From Pterois miles (lineage: Eukaryota > Chordata > Actinopteri > Perciformes > Scorpaenidae), in the NCBI GenBank assembly GCA_947000775.1, contig CAMQGK010000604.1, positions 11,338,501-11,402,500 of the forward strand: a DNA stretch of 64,000 nucleotides. Direction: 5' to 3'. How positions within the stretch are numbered: position 1 is the stretch's first letter; every line of letters starts with the position of its first letter. The translations under genes and the position numbers were made by a program. Under the pieces are notes generated by a model. That model was not told the DNA's origin, made no database searches, and saw nothing but the letters and a program-made list of their open reading frames with translations. Below, in pieces: positions 1 through 11,600 of this stretch.

Positions 1-262
1 CTGTGCCAGTTCGTCTTCGTATCTCCTAGAGTGCAAGCTTCCTCGCGTTATTTTTCCCAGTGATCTAGACTCCTCGTGTTTTTGAATCTCTGCTCGTTTT
101 TTGACCCTGCCTTTGCCTAGCGATTTGGATTTGTTAGCCTGTTGGACTGATCTATTGTGTACCGACCTCTGCCTGTTGTATTAAAAATTATTGTTAACTT
201 GGATCTCCTCTCCTTGTCGTGCGTTTGAGTCCAGCCTGTTATCCAGTGCCTCACAGTATGAC
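1..262 (+). mobile_element. LTR-like fragment of a Ty3/gypsy element
   Basis: T-rich, pyrimidine-tract sequence with ATTAAA and the segment GTGCGTTTGAGTCCAG, which closely parallels GTGCATTTGAGTCCAG in the LTR-like region at 53330 of the gypsy element. No internal coding part follows, so it looks like a solo or truncated LTR. Family assignment rests on memory of fish LTRs. Confidence 0.4.
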
Positions 263-460
263 CTGTGGTTTCCTATTTGATACATTATGGCCTCCATTTT
301 ATTTGGTGCTCTGAGTTCAAAGTATAACACATATTACCCTAAAATGGAATAAAAATTTCCTGTCCATACCGTCCTCTTTCCTGTCCTCTTGATTTATGGC
401 TTATTATAAAGTAAACTGTTGTGTGTTTAGTACCTGACCCCTTAATGCTCAACTCCTGAC

Positions 461-621
461 TCTGTTGAGGTTCTCATTCATCCAGGTCATATTCATTCTG
501 GCAAAAATTGAATCGAAGGCAACTGGACTTTTTTTGTCTCTGAAGACATTTCGCCGCTTATCCAAGTGGCTTCATCAGTTCGAACGCTACAGTCTGACTA
601 GTCCCCACTAGTCTGACTACT
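461..621 (-). mobile_element. Short retroposon-like repeat, copy 1
   Basis: Reverse-complement relative of the copies near 4410 and 7990. It shares the conserved core GATGAAGCCACTTGG and the tail GAATGAATATGACCTGGATG. A 9-bp direct repeat ACTCCTGAC flanks it (452-460 and 622-630), indicating a target-site duplication. It lies downstream of gene A exon 17. Confidence 0.75.
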
Positions 622-651
622 ACTCCTGACATTATCACACTCTGTACTTAC

Positions 652-907
652 CATGTGGAGCCGTCTTTGCTGACAGACTGCCCAGCAGGAATAATGGTGT
701 CTTTATCGTAGCAGGGACAGCTTGCACTGGACACACAGTGCCCTTCCTCGTTCATGTAGGTTCCCTCGGCACAGCCACAGCCGTCCACTGTGGTAAAGTT
801 GGTCTGGCAGGAGTAGTCAGCCTCGCTGAGGGAACGACAGCTACGACTGCAGCAGGTCATGTTGTAGGCATACACTGTTCCTGCTGGACATGATGTACTG
901 AATTTGC
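652..907 (-). CDS. Gene A exon 17: TIL2/E2 (last exon in window)
   Basis: 256 nt, phase 1 to 2, acceptor CACTAG, donor GTAAGT. It encodes STSCPAGTVYAYNMTCC, a cysteine-rich TIL2 (DGCGCAEGTYMNEEGHC), then SASCPCYDKDT and IPAGQSV. A nearer AG (TTCAG) would break the frame, so the upstream CTAG acceptor was chosen. The gene continues beyond the window. Confidence 0.9.
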
Positions 908-3900
908 CTAGTGGGAGAGAAAACATTTGAGTAGTAGCATGTTGGTAAATTGTTTGTTTTTGCAGACAGGATCATAGGGTGCTAAGGGTGCAATTAAATG
1001 AATCCATTAACTCTCACATTCCTCAAGGCTCTGGCCGAGGTTGCAGCCATCTTCGACTCAAACTTATTAATCAACCCTAAACCTAAGCTAAATTATAACT
1101 CATTTGAAAACCTTGTTCTTAGTCTTGTACACCCAACCTGGAAACATTTTAATATTTATGTGGACATTGATAATGATACCCTTAGTACTGCATTTATCTA
1201 TTATTAGATTCGAATGGCTTCTGTCAGAGTATAGCACAACTATCTTTATTTTTTTTCCGAATCCCAACTATAGTGGTTTTATTGCCTGAACCTAAGCAAA
1301 TGTTTTTGTTTCCTTCACAACATTTAGCATGTTTACTGCGACCGAAAAGAGTGACGCTGAGGGGTCTGACAAAGCGTATGTAACAAGAACCCATTGTACT
1401 TTCTGAAAGTATGAGAACTTTCAGAGTGGAGTTTGCAGGTATTACCATCGCACACCATAACACACACACAGTGCTCCTTCAACTGTAAAAACAAGGAGGT
1501 GCTCTAGTATTTGATTTAGGACCATTTCAAGATGAGGAGACAGCATTTGTTTTTGTTTGTTTTTTGTTTGGCGTCATGAGTCCTTTTAAAAAAGAGAGAG
1601 AGCTCATGTGAGATTAGAAGAGAGAGAGACTTAGCATGGTGATGCTATGAATGAGAGAAAGAAAAGCTGTTTAGGCTTAAACTACTACGTTTGTATAGAG
1701 AAAATGACACTAAACATTGTGAACACAAATGATCATCCGATTGTAACACAACAAACGGGATGCTGTCAGCAGGTCTCCTGGATCAACGACTTGTGTTTGT
1801 TGGACACATCCACCTCCCCTCCCACTTTTTGCTCTTTACATCACTACACTCCCAGCACACTTTCATAGTGTTTAGTGTAGCCGTGAATACATTAAAGTTA
1901 ATGGAACGTGCAGTGCGTTTCATACTGCTGCTAAGGGGTGCCATGTGCATGGACTGAGAACGGGCTGTGCGTACACGGGACACAAATTAATTGCCTGAAC
2001 CTAAGCAAATGTTTTTGTTTCCTTCACAACAGCCTCAGCCTCATGGCTGAATGTAAAGTCAAAGTGTAACACAATGCTATCAACGGGCTCCTGGATGAAA
2101 GTCCCTGTGTTATTGAATAGTTCTGCTGCCATAGGCCTAGACTACCAGTGGAATTCCTATGATAAACTGAGCTCCAATCTCACCTCTCCATCTGTATGCA
2201 TCTGTCTTCATGCATGATAACTAACTAACTTGATTTCTTCCCCAGAATCCGTGGGTCTTCTCGTCTTGCAGGTATCTTTGGAGGTTTACACCTGAATCGT
2301 GGTTGCACCTGCTTGGCACCCACTGCTCCTGCCATTACTATGAGCCATATTTATTAATATTACTGCTACTATCACTGTTATTTTTATATTAGTAGTCATA
2401 TTTCTATTACTATTTCTGCTATTATTACTGATATTACAGTTCTCACTCTATTATATCCGCTGCAATTTATAATCATTAGTCCTATTTTTATTATAATTAT
2501 AGTCATTGTGCTATTATTGTTGTTGCCATGCATCTTTCTGTCTCTCTTAGAAGTCACTGAACTCACCACAGATGGTTGCCCTCCAGCCACTGATGTGGAT
2601 TCCTGCTGCTGAACAGGCATAGACATATGCAGAGACTGCAGCACACATGCAGTCCTCACTTTTCTCACAGTTACAGCTGTCATACATGCAGTTCTGTGAG
2701 GAGACACAGCGGACATGGACACATTTACAAGGGTACAATAGTTTAGTTTATTTGTTATGCCAGCTTTGTGTGTGAAGACTTACATCTTTGTATGTGCTGG
2801 GGCTAATGACAGAATGACAAGGAGAGAACACACCCTTGGGTTCTGTTATTTTGGAGCACCAGTACTGGGCATAACTCTCTGAATTACAGAAACAAACACA
2901 AAATAATTAGTTACAAAACATCACATGTCCTCCTAAAATGTGGTTCTATATGGTATAGTTTCATTCATGTGTTCATATGCCATGACACAATAAATGTTAC
3001 ATCATGTGATGTGACAACACATTAGAGGAGAGTTAGCTGTACCCTTGCTGACACTTTCGCGACAGGGGTGTCCAAAGTGTGTTGTGGAGTCAGGACAGGT
3101 GACTCTAGTTTTCCATGTGTTGGCAAAGGCAACAGCGGTGCCCTCCACCAGCCCACTAATCACCCTGAAGTCATCGCTCATTATGTCGTTGAAGTTCCCA
3201 CACAAACCTGTTGAGTGAGGTGATACACATTTACACAGATATGAATGTTTAACATGAAATTTTATAAGCAGAAACACTTTTCCAGTACTTTTTTTTTTTT
3301 TTTACATATAACTGGTCGATTATAATTTGTAAATTCTTGACGTGTTTTCTGAAACAATAATGTCATACCAGAGGTGGTTCCTTTGAGTGAAGTGTGAGCT
3401 GAGATGAAGACCTGCATCATGGGGGACAGCTGGACCATCACTTGAATGCCCAGCTTGATGTTTATGGTGATGTAGAAGGATGATGGCCTGAAGGCGCTCA
3501 CCTCCGCTGTAGCAGCCAGAAGACATTGAAAAAATCAATGCCACAGATACTGTTGCCTGAAGTACTGAGCTTAAATTCTCTGCATGTTAGATTATAGCCA
3601 TCCCATGTTCATTTATTCTGCACTTGAGTTTCGGTTAGGGCTGTAATTAATGGCTCTGAACTGAAGGTCTTTTTTTTGTTAAAAACAAAACAAAAACACT
3701 TTTCACAATTTGTTTGGCATGCTGTATGTATTCTGTAATAATTTGAAGTAACTCACGTGTAAACAGGGGAAGCTGAGAAAGAATGTGGTTGACATAGACC
3801 TGCCCGGATGCCTGAATTTTAATAACCTGACAGTTTGTGGAAAGACACATGTTAGATTAACACAACAGGATTTCCAAATAATTCTTGGTGCACCATGTTG

Positions 3901-4045
3901 GTGGGTTGCACAATATTGCATTATCAGGTAAGTAAATCAAAACTGTAATACCAACTTTAAAATAATAAAATTATAAAAGTATTTGCAAGTTCAACACAGA
4001 TCTGTTCCATAGTCTGATTTCTGATAGAAAAGTGAATATTATAAT

Positions 4046-4084
<39 letters not shown>

Positions 4085-5649
4085 CGCTTACCACAGAATT
4101 GCTGTGTAAACTCAGAGTTACAGCTCTGAGGCAGGTTCTACTGTCAGCCAGGCCACACTTGACAAGGTCCACCAGCACAGTATATAAGAAGCCATTACTT
4201 TGCTGTAACACACATTGGGACAAAACTTTAAGTTTAAAACTTTAAGTTTAATAGTGAATGAAAGGCTGAAAACTGCTGACAGTAAAATCAATTGGAGACA
4301 TGACACTCATATCACCAACCATAAACAGGAACTATTTTAGGACACACTCAGATTTTGCTTTTGATAAATGGCTCAATCATGTTGCACATTCATTACATCC
4401 TATTTATAACATCAGACTAGTGGGGACTAGTCAGACTGTAGCGTTCGAACTGATGAAGCCACTTGGATAAGGGGCGAAACGTCTCCAGAGACAAATCTAA
4501 GTCCAGTTGCCTTCGATTCAATTTTTGCCAGAATGAATATGACCTGGATGAATGAGAACCGCCACAGACTGATTACATCCTATTGTACAGCATGATGGTA
4601 TCTCATTCATTCTCTGTGCACATGGTTTATCAATCCATCCATCCTGCTGGAATAAAATGATATAACTCCAGCATGTATGTGGTGATATATAGTATAATAC
4701 TAACACTGTTGCAGATGATGAATGTGTACTACCTTAGCCAGGACGTAGGAGCAGTCACCATGGAAGGTGAAGACTTTTCCATCGAAGGTGTTGATGTGAG
4801 CCCCTCCCTCCACAGAACAGGTTCCTGGACAGTTCTTCTCCGTACAGTTCCACTGGCCACTGTCACACACACTGTCAGCACACACACACATCAGTAATCT
4901 ATTTATATGCAGTTGCAAGAAAAAGTACGTCAACCATTTTGGATTACTTGGATTTCTGCATAAATTGGTCATAAAATGTGTTGTGATCTTCATCTAAGTC
5001 ACAACAATAGACAAACAGTCTGCTTAAACTAATATTGCACAAAAAAATATATGTTTTCATGTTTTTATTGAACACTACATGTCAACATTCACAGTGCAGG
5101 CTGGAAAAAGTATGTGAACACCTAGGCTAATGACTTCTCCAAGAGCTAACTGGAGCCAGGAGTCAGCCAACCTGGAGTTCAATCAATGTGATAAGATTGA
5201 CGGTGTTGGTTAAAGCTGCCCGGTCCTTTAAGAAACACACACCAGTTTTGAGTTAGCTGTTGCCTGATTGCCTGATGTGAACCATGCCTCGCACAAAAGA
5301 GGTCTCAGAAGGCTCAGAAGAATTGTTGACTTATATGAAGCTGGAAAGGATTACAAAAGTATCTCTAAAAGCCTTGATGTTCATGTGTCCACGGTAAGAC
5401 AGATGGTCTACAAATAAAGAAAGTTCAGCACTGTTGCTACTCTCCCTAGGCGTGGTCATCCTGTAAAGATGACTGCAAGAGCCCAGTGCAGAATGCTCAA
5501 TGAGGTGAAGAAGAATCTTAGCGTCAGCTTAAATACTCACAAAAATCTCTGGCACATGCTAACATTTTTGTTGACAAATCTACAATAAGTAAAACATCAA
5601 ACAAGAATGGAGTTCATGGGTGGACACCACGGAGGAAGCCAATGCTGTC

Positions 5650-5682
<33 letters not shown>

Positions 5683-8600
5683 ACATTGCTGCACATTTGA
5701 AGTTTGCAAAGGATCACTTGGATGTTCCACAGCACTACTGACAAATTATTCTGTGGACAGATAAAACCAAAACTGAGTTGTTTGGAAGGAAGACACAATG
5801 CTCTGTGTGGAGAAAAAAGGCACAGCCCACTAACATCAAAACCTCATCCCAACTGTGAAATATGACGGAGGGGGCATTATGGTTTAGGGCTGCCTAGCTG
5901 CCTCAGGACCTGGACAGATTCCTGTCATCAACGGAAGGCATGACCTCAAGAAAGTTGGTGCATTCCAGGCGGTAAATATTGCAACTCCATAGTGCAGACA
6001 GATGAGAGAGTTAGAGGCAAGACGGGTGAGATGGATAAGGTTGAGAAATACAGACAAGTGAAACAAAGAAAGGGAGAGAAAAATAAAGAAGAAATGGCGC
6101 TCCCCCTGGGAGCACTAAACCAGTGTGTCTCATATGTTCAGAAACCGTGGCTCTTATTAAAAGTGCATGTGTGAAACGCCATTATGAGACAAAACATAAA
6201 ATAAGTTTTGAACACGCATACCCACTCATTCAAATCTGAACTGAGGTCACAGAAAATAAGTAGTCTGAGAGCCCAGTATGACCAGTCCACCAGGGTCCTG
6301 AGCCACATGTTAACTGGCCAACAACATGCTCATGAGTATTCCCTCAGAGTTGCTTGGCTTTAGTGATGGAGGGGTTGTCAAAGAATGCATGAGTGCAGTA
6401 GCTGAAACATTACTTTAGGGAAAACAAAAACAAAAGCTTTGTGATAAAATAAAGCAAATACCTATGTCAGCATCATCTGCCACAAAGAAAAGTGAAATAT
6501 TGACTCAGGATGTGCTAACCCTGCTAGATGAAGCCATGCATAAGGCACCATGTGTAGGCTTAGCTATGGATGAGTCCACTGACGTGTGAGGATGGCCTTG
6601 ACTCCATTCAAGTCCAGGTTTAAAATCCTGGCAGGACAAGCTAGAGCTCAATTTTCTAACTGAGCAAAAAAGTGAGAGAGTTGAATCTAAGGGGCTAAAT
6701 AGCTAAACAAAAAGAAACCAATACAGATTCTCTGAGGGCCAGAGACCAGAGTCGAACATGTTATAAAGTCATTAATATGGATAAGTGAGTTATATCCAGG
6801 AGGAATCCACATTAATATATCCACATCAGTGAAACGGGAGAAAATATGGGGATTTGGGTGGTACAACAAAATGTGGGGGGACTTAAAGTAAACATTCACT
6901 GTACTTGTGTAAGAAGGTAAAATTCTAACGTATTAATAATTTGAACAAAGTGAGCAGATTGTGAGCAATTACCTCACATTTTAAATTGTAAAAAAGGTGG
7001 TGGTCCAGCCCACCAGGCTCCCCGGGAGTCAAATACTGATGTGTTGTCAAACTCTTTGGCAGCAAAGTACATGGCATGCTTTAGCGTTTGTAAACCCTCC
7101 ATATCAATATTAGATGCTCAGAGATGAGTGGGAATGTGGTGATGTAGTATAAAGATGGAATAAAAACACACAGGGATGGTGAATGGGTCAAACACAGGAC
7201 TGTCACCCAGGAGAGTACTGTTTGTGTCTCGTGAGAAACCAACATGTGATTTGTCTTTTGTCTCTGCCCAGTTTCATTTTCACTTTAAAAAGGTAGTATT
7301 TTTTAACCCAAATCACCATCCTCTTAACTAAGTGGTTTTGTTGTCTAAACCTAAGTAAGTGTTTCTTTGTTTGAATTCACAGCATTAACCAGGTGTTTTA
7401 TATGACCATACTGGTGTGTCATAGTTTGACGAGCTGGGCTACCAGTGCGTTAGAATGTGATGTCAAGGGTTATTCACAAAGCATCAGTATAAGACAAGTT
7501 GAGATGAGAACCGGTTGTGTAGTCACATAATGTATTAGTTATTGGTAATCCCATAATAGTGCCCTAAGTTAGTTCTTCTAATTTTGATATGGCACACACA
7601 AGATGAAATCCTAATTTTGGAAATTATGTTTTTTTTTTTTCACTGATGAAATCTGCTGGAAAGATGTGAACACTGATCCAAAATTTTATCAGATATGTAA
7701 CAGTGAACAACATCTTGAAGGAAAAATGTTAGACATCAGAGGCAGTTCATTTATATTCATTTTTACAACCAAGTTTTTATCTTACCAGGATCTACAGCTG
7801 TACGAGTAGGACTGTCCTGACTTGTAGACTGTGTTGTTGTGCAAACATGGACACTGATCCACTGCAACACAGCCAGTGTTACTGATGTCATCAAACACCG
7901 TTCCTGAGGAGGACAGGAGAGATAATAATTATAATAATTATTATGTCTGTGCATGAGATATGATTGAGGTTGTATATGCTTGCATGTAGGCAAAAAAATT
8001 GAATCGAAGGCAACTGGACTTAGATTTGTGAAGACGTTTCGCCCCTTATCCAAGTGGATACTCCACTTGGATAAGGGGCGAAACGTGATTGATTCAATTT
8101 TTTTGCCAGAATGAATATGACCTGGATGAATGAGAACCTCCACAGACTTATGCTTGCATGTAGTTTAAAATATGCATGTATACCGGCGGGACAGCTGCAG
8201 CCATCATGGTGGTGGCTGTCGCAAGTCTGGCTGGCCTGAGGAGTGGAGCAGCTGTCAACACATGCACTGCTATATTCCAAGAACTCCATGTTGTATGGAC
8301 ATTCCATGTCTGTGGAGACAAACACTTGTTGCTGTACCAGTGACACACAATTTTGCAAACTGGCAAACAACACTGCAACTGGTCATTCAGGGCCAGAACG
8401 TTAAAATCAACTGCACATCCAGTAAGTAGCTATCTTTAGGTGTTAGCACCCTTACAGCAAAACGTTGCATTTCTCCATTGCTGGGGCTTGCCACCTGCAT
8501 GGATACATTGTCTGGAGTACTCTGAGATGGTTTTGCAGAGGACAGAGTCGGTGTTGTCTTTAGAGTTGCACATATCAGCCATACAGGCTTTACCGAAGGA

Positions 8601-11600
8601 TTCCACATCCAGAAGGTTTTGGCAACTACTGAATGCGGCACTGGAGAAGATCTGGTCGCACAATTGCTGCAAAAACAAAATCAGAAAATAGTCAATCTGC
8701 TAGAAAATCCAGTTTGGCGTAATAAGATACATGTAAATAGATTATTCGTTTTGGCTTTGAGGGCGCATAGACCAGTGTGAGCTTTAGTTTGGTGTATGAT
8801 GAAGTTTGGTGAGCAAATGCATGGTGTGCTGGAGAACAGCTGTTGATGTGTGTCAGCTTTGATGGACTTGTTCCCATACTTGATATGCTCTGGTATGATA
8901 TCCAGGGCATTAATAAAGCAGCAACCAACCCTTTGTGAAGATATAGTTGAGTAATGTCTACCTGAGCAGGGAATGAAGTCACTCTCCTGTGTGCGCTGTA
9001 ATCCGAGCTTCTTCATGCTTTGTTGACATAGACAGCCAGACGTGCATGTATGTTCTATTTTACTTTTGTTTTATTTCATAAGTTTTATTTTTAGTTTTGA
9101 ATAATCATTTTACCACTGCAAATACCAACATTACAATTACAATTCAACCACCAGAAATGTATCAAGCACTTTTGAAAGACAAATCATATAAAAGGAAGTT
9201 GACAAAGGCCAAGGTGTGATATACTGAAAAATGATATTGACCCTTACAAATTAGGAGGACCTTGACAGCTTGTGGCCATTACAGTAACTAATGTGTTTAA
9301 AGAAAACATCGGCTAATACTGCATATCTACCGGTATCTTGCAAAATGAGACCCATAATGGCCTACATTTGTGTCTGACTGTATACTCGATACACTACATT
9401 TTGGCTTTTGAATCCTATTTGAATCTTGAGTTAGCGGTTGACACTTACAGTAAACAGCCAGCAGATAGCACTCTTACCCTTCATCCTCTAAAAATGGCTG
9501 ACATCATAGTCCCATTCCAGAAACATGCCTTCATGTCGCTACATCAACTGGATTAAAATGAAGGTGGTGAATCAGAGTTTCAGAGCTCCATTGATGATGG
9601 CTTTTTATGTTCAGGTTCAATCTACTCAGAGTTGATCAAACTGGCTATGATCAGCTGATCTGGAACCGAAAACTCCCACCTCAGGATTAGTCAACTCAGA
9701 GTTCAGGTTTAGACAGGTTTAGAGCTTGTTTAACCTGCTTTCTGCAGATTGTAAAATAATATAACAGAATCATGAAGAAAACACATAATCCTGGAAAGAA
9801 ATCAACACGGTTTAAATGGCCAAATGCAGAAAGGATGGCTAGCAAATGAAAGTATAGTTTATATTTCAATGTTTAGTTTTTATTTGCTCCCAAGTCTGTT
9901 TCACACCACTGGAGTCAGTGACGCAGCTGAAACCAGGTTACATTGTCATACACACCACACTATTTTCAATGAAAAAAAAAAGAAATAATTTCTTTTCTTC
10001 TATTCTACTCAATATGTATCATATTCATTTAACAGAATCCATAAAGTAATTATTGTCAGATCTACTCATGCTCTACATGGGGCAGTGATATATAAGTCTG
10101 TTAATTTATGCATTCACACATCAGCAGGTTTTTTTTTTATTGCCAGCTGTCCTTCCTGCATTGGGCAGAAGCAGCTGTGTTATTGGGTTATCTGCTTAAC
10201 TTCTTCATATTTGTCTATTATCATAGTTTGATCTTGGTTTGTAAAAGATTCTGTTCTACTGACAGTAGATTAACCATGTTTTTGATTGGTCAAATGCTCC
10301 CTGCTGTACACAGAGCATTGTGTGAATGCTATTCACACATATTGTTGTGTGTCCACATTGCACCAAAAAAAAAAAAAAAAACGCACCATAGTAACTGTTG
10401 AAAGCACTTTTGACTTGTGTCAAACTGGTGTTCATCAAGAGAATGTCACATTGCTGCTTTTTCTTTCTGTCTATTTCATGTTACTGAGAAACATGGCAAA
10501 ACAGTAACACATGCTATCAGATGGATTATGTGTTTGCCGAATTACAGGAGATGCTTGGACAGATTCTGAAAAGATAGTGAATCTAATTTTATTGGTACAG
10601 TTGGTCAGTAATAAAAGCTGCCTTTTCATTTCGTTGAACAGAGTTGTGCTGATACAGACAGCAGCTCAGAGCAGGACTGTGCAATACTTTCTGCAGAGCC
10701 CTGAAGCCCCATCCCCTGCTGCTGAACACACCGCTTGTTTATTAATCGTGAGCACGTTGCATATATATGCAGATATGCAAGGGAAGTATCCACTTACATA
10801 CAGACAGATTTCTGGCTTACTTAGATCTGATACTTAGATCTGATGTAATATTCCATACATTTGGAAGACACAACAGGAGAACAGGGTAAAATTGTTTAAT
10901 ATATACCACCATGAAACTTCCCCAGCTGATTACTTGATTTAAGTTAATTAGTTTTTGAATTACAAGTTTTCTGAGCTGTTATAATTAAATATGCAAATGT
11001 GGTATTATCCAATGCTAACTTTTGGTGAATTAGGAGAAATCTACAGACACAATTAGACAAACACCTAAATGTGTATTCTGGATGTTTTCTATCCACTAGT
11101 CTAGAAGATATAGACGCAAAATAGCCCCAAATCTCAAAATTGAAATGAAAAACAGTAAGAGCTTTTGAAAGTGCATGTAAAATGTAAAAACTTTAAAAAA
11201 AAAAAAAAAAAACCTTAAGCTCTTAAATCTTAATCTTAAAAAAATAACCAAATTTCAAGTCTTAAAAAATGGTACATTTTCGGTCAAGGTACCTTGGCAC
11301 AGATAAGGGAAGGTTAGGCAACGTTATGCTATCTTCACACTAGGAGCGACAAAAGCTACAAAACAGCCAAGCGTGACCAGCTACATTGTGTTGCTGAAGT
11401 GCTCATTGACATAGTAGTAATCAATGTAGCACTGGGAACTTGCTAACAGCATTTGCTTTAGATGGAGCGGAACTGGGTGAGAATAAAACATTATTGGTTG
11501 ACGTTTCATTGGAGCGCTGAAAAAAGTATTCTGTGATTCTATGATTGACTAGTAGTCATTGCTTTCTTCACAGAATTTGATAAGTTTATTGCTGATGAAC

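Larger units (their letters stand above)
908..2566. other. Gene A intron 16
   Basis: 1.66 kb. It holds the 42-bp duplicate pair and ordinary AT-rich sequence, including a stretch rich in ATT/TTA near 2350-2470. No other feature seen. Confidence 0.7.
4872..7785. other. Gene A intron 9
   Basis: 2.9 kb, mostly transposon debris: Tc1 relic (4910-5975), ZBED/hAT relic (6095-6600), then unassigned sequence with a diverged GTCTAAACCTAAGTAAG repeat near 7340. Confidence 0.7.

Noticed and set aside
8961..8994. Exon-like segment with AG/GT ends encoding a short Cys-containing peptide (RTQESDFIPCS)
   Set aside because: Including it shifts the frame into the C8 exon; exon 6 joins exon 7 directly in phase 0.
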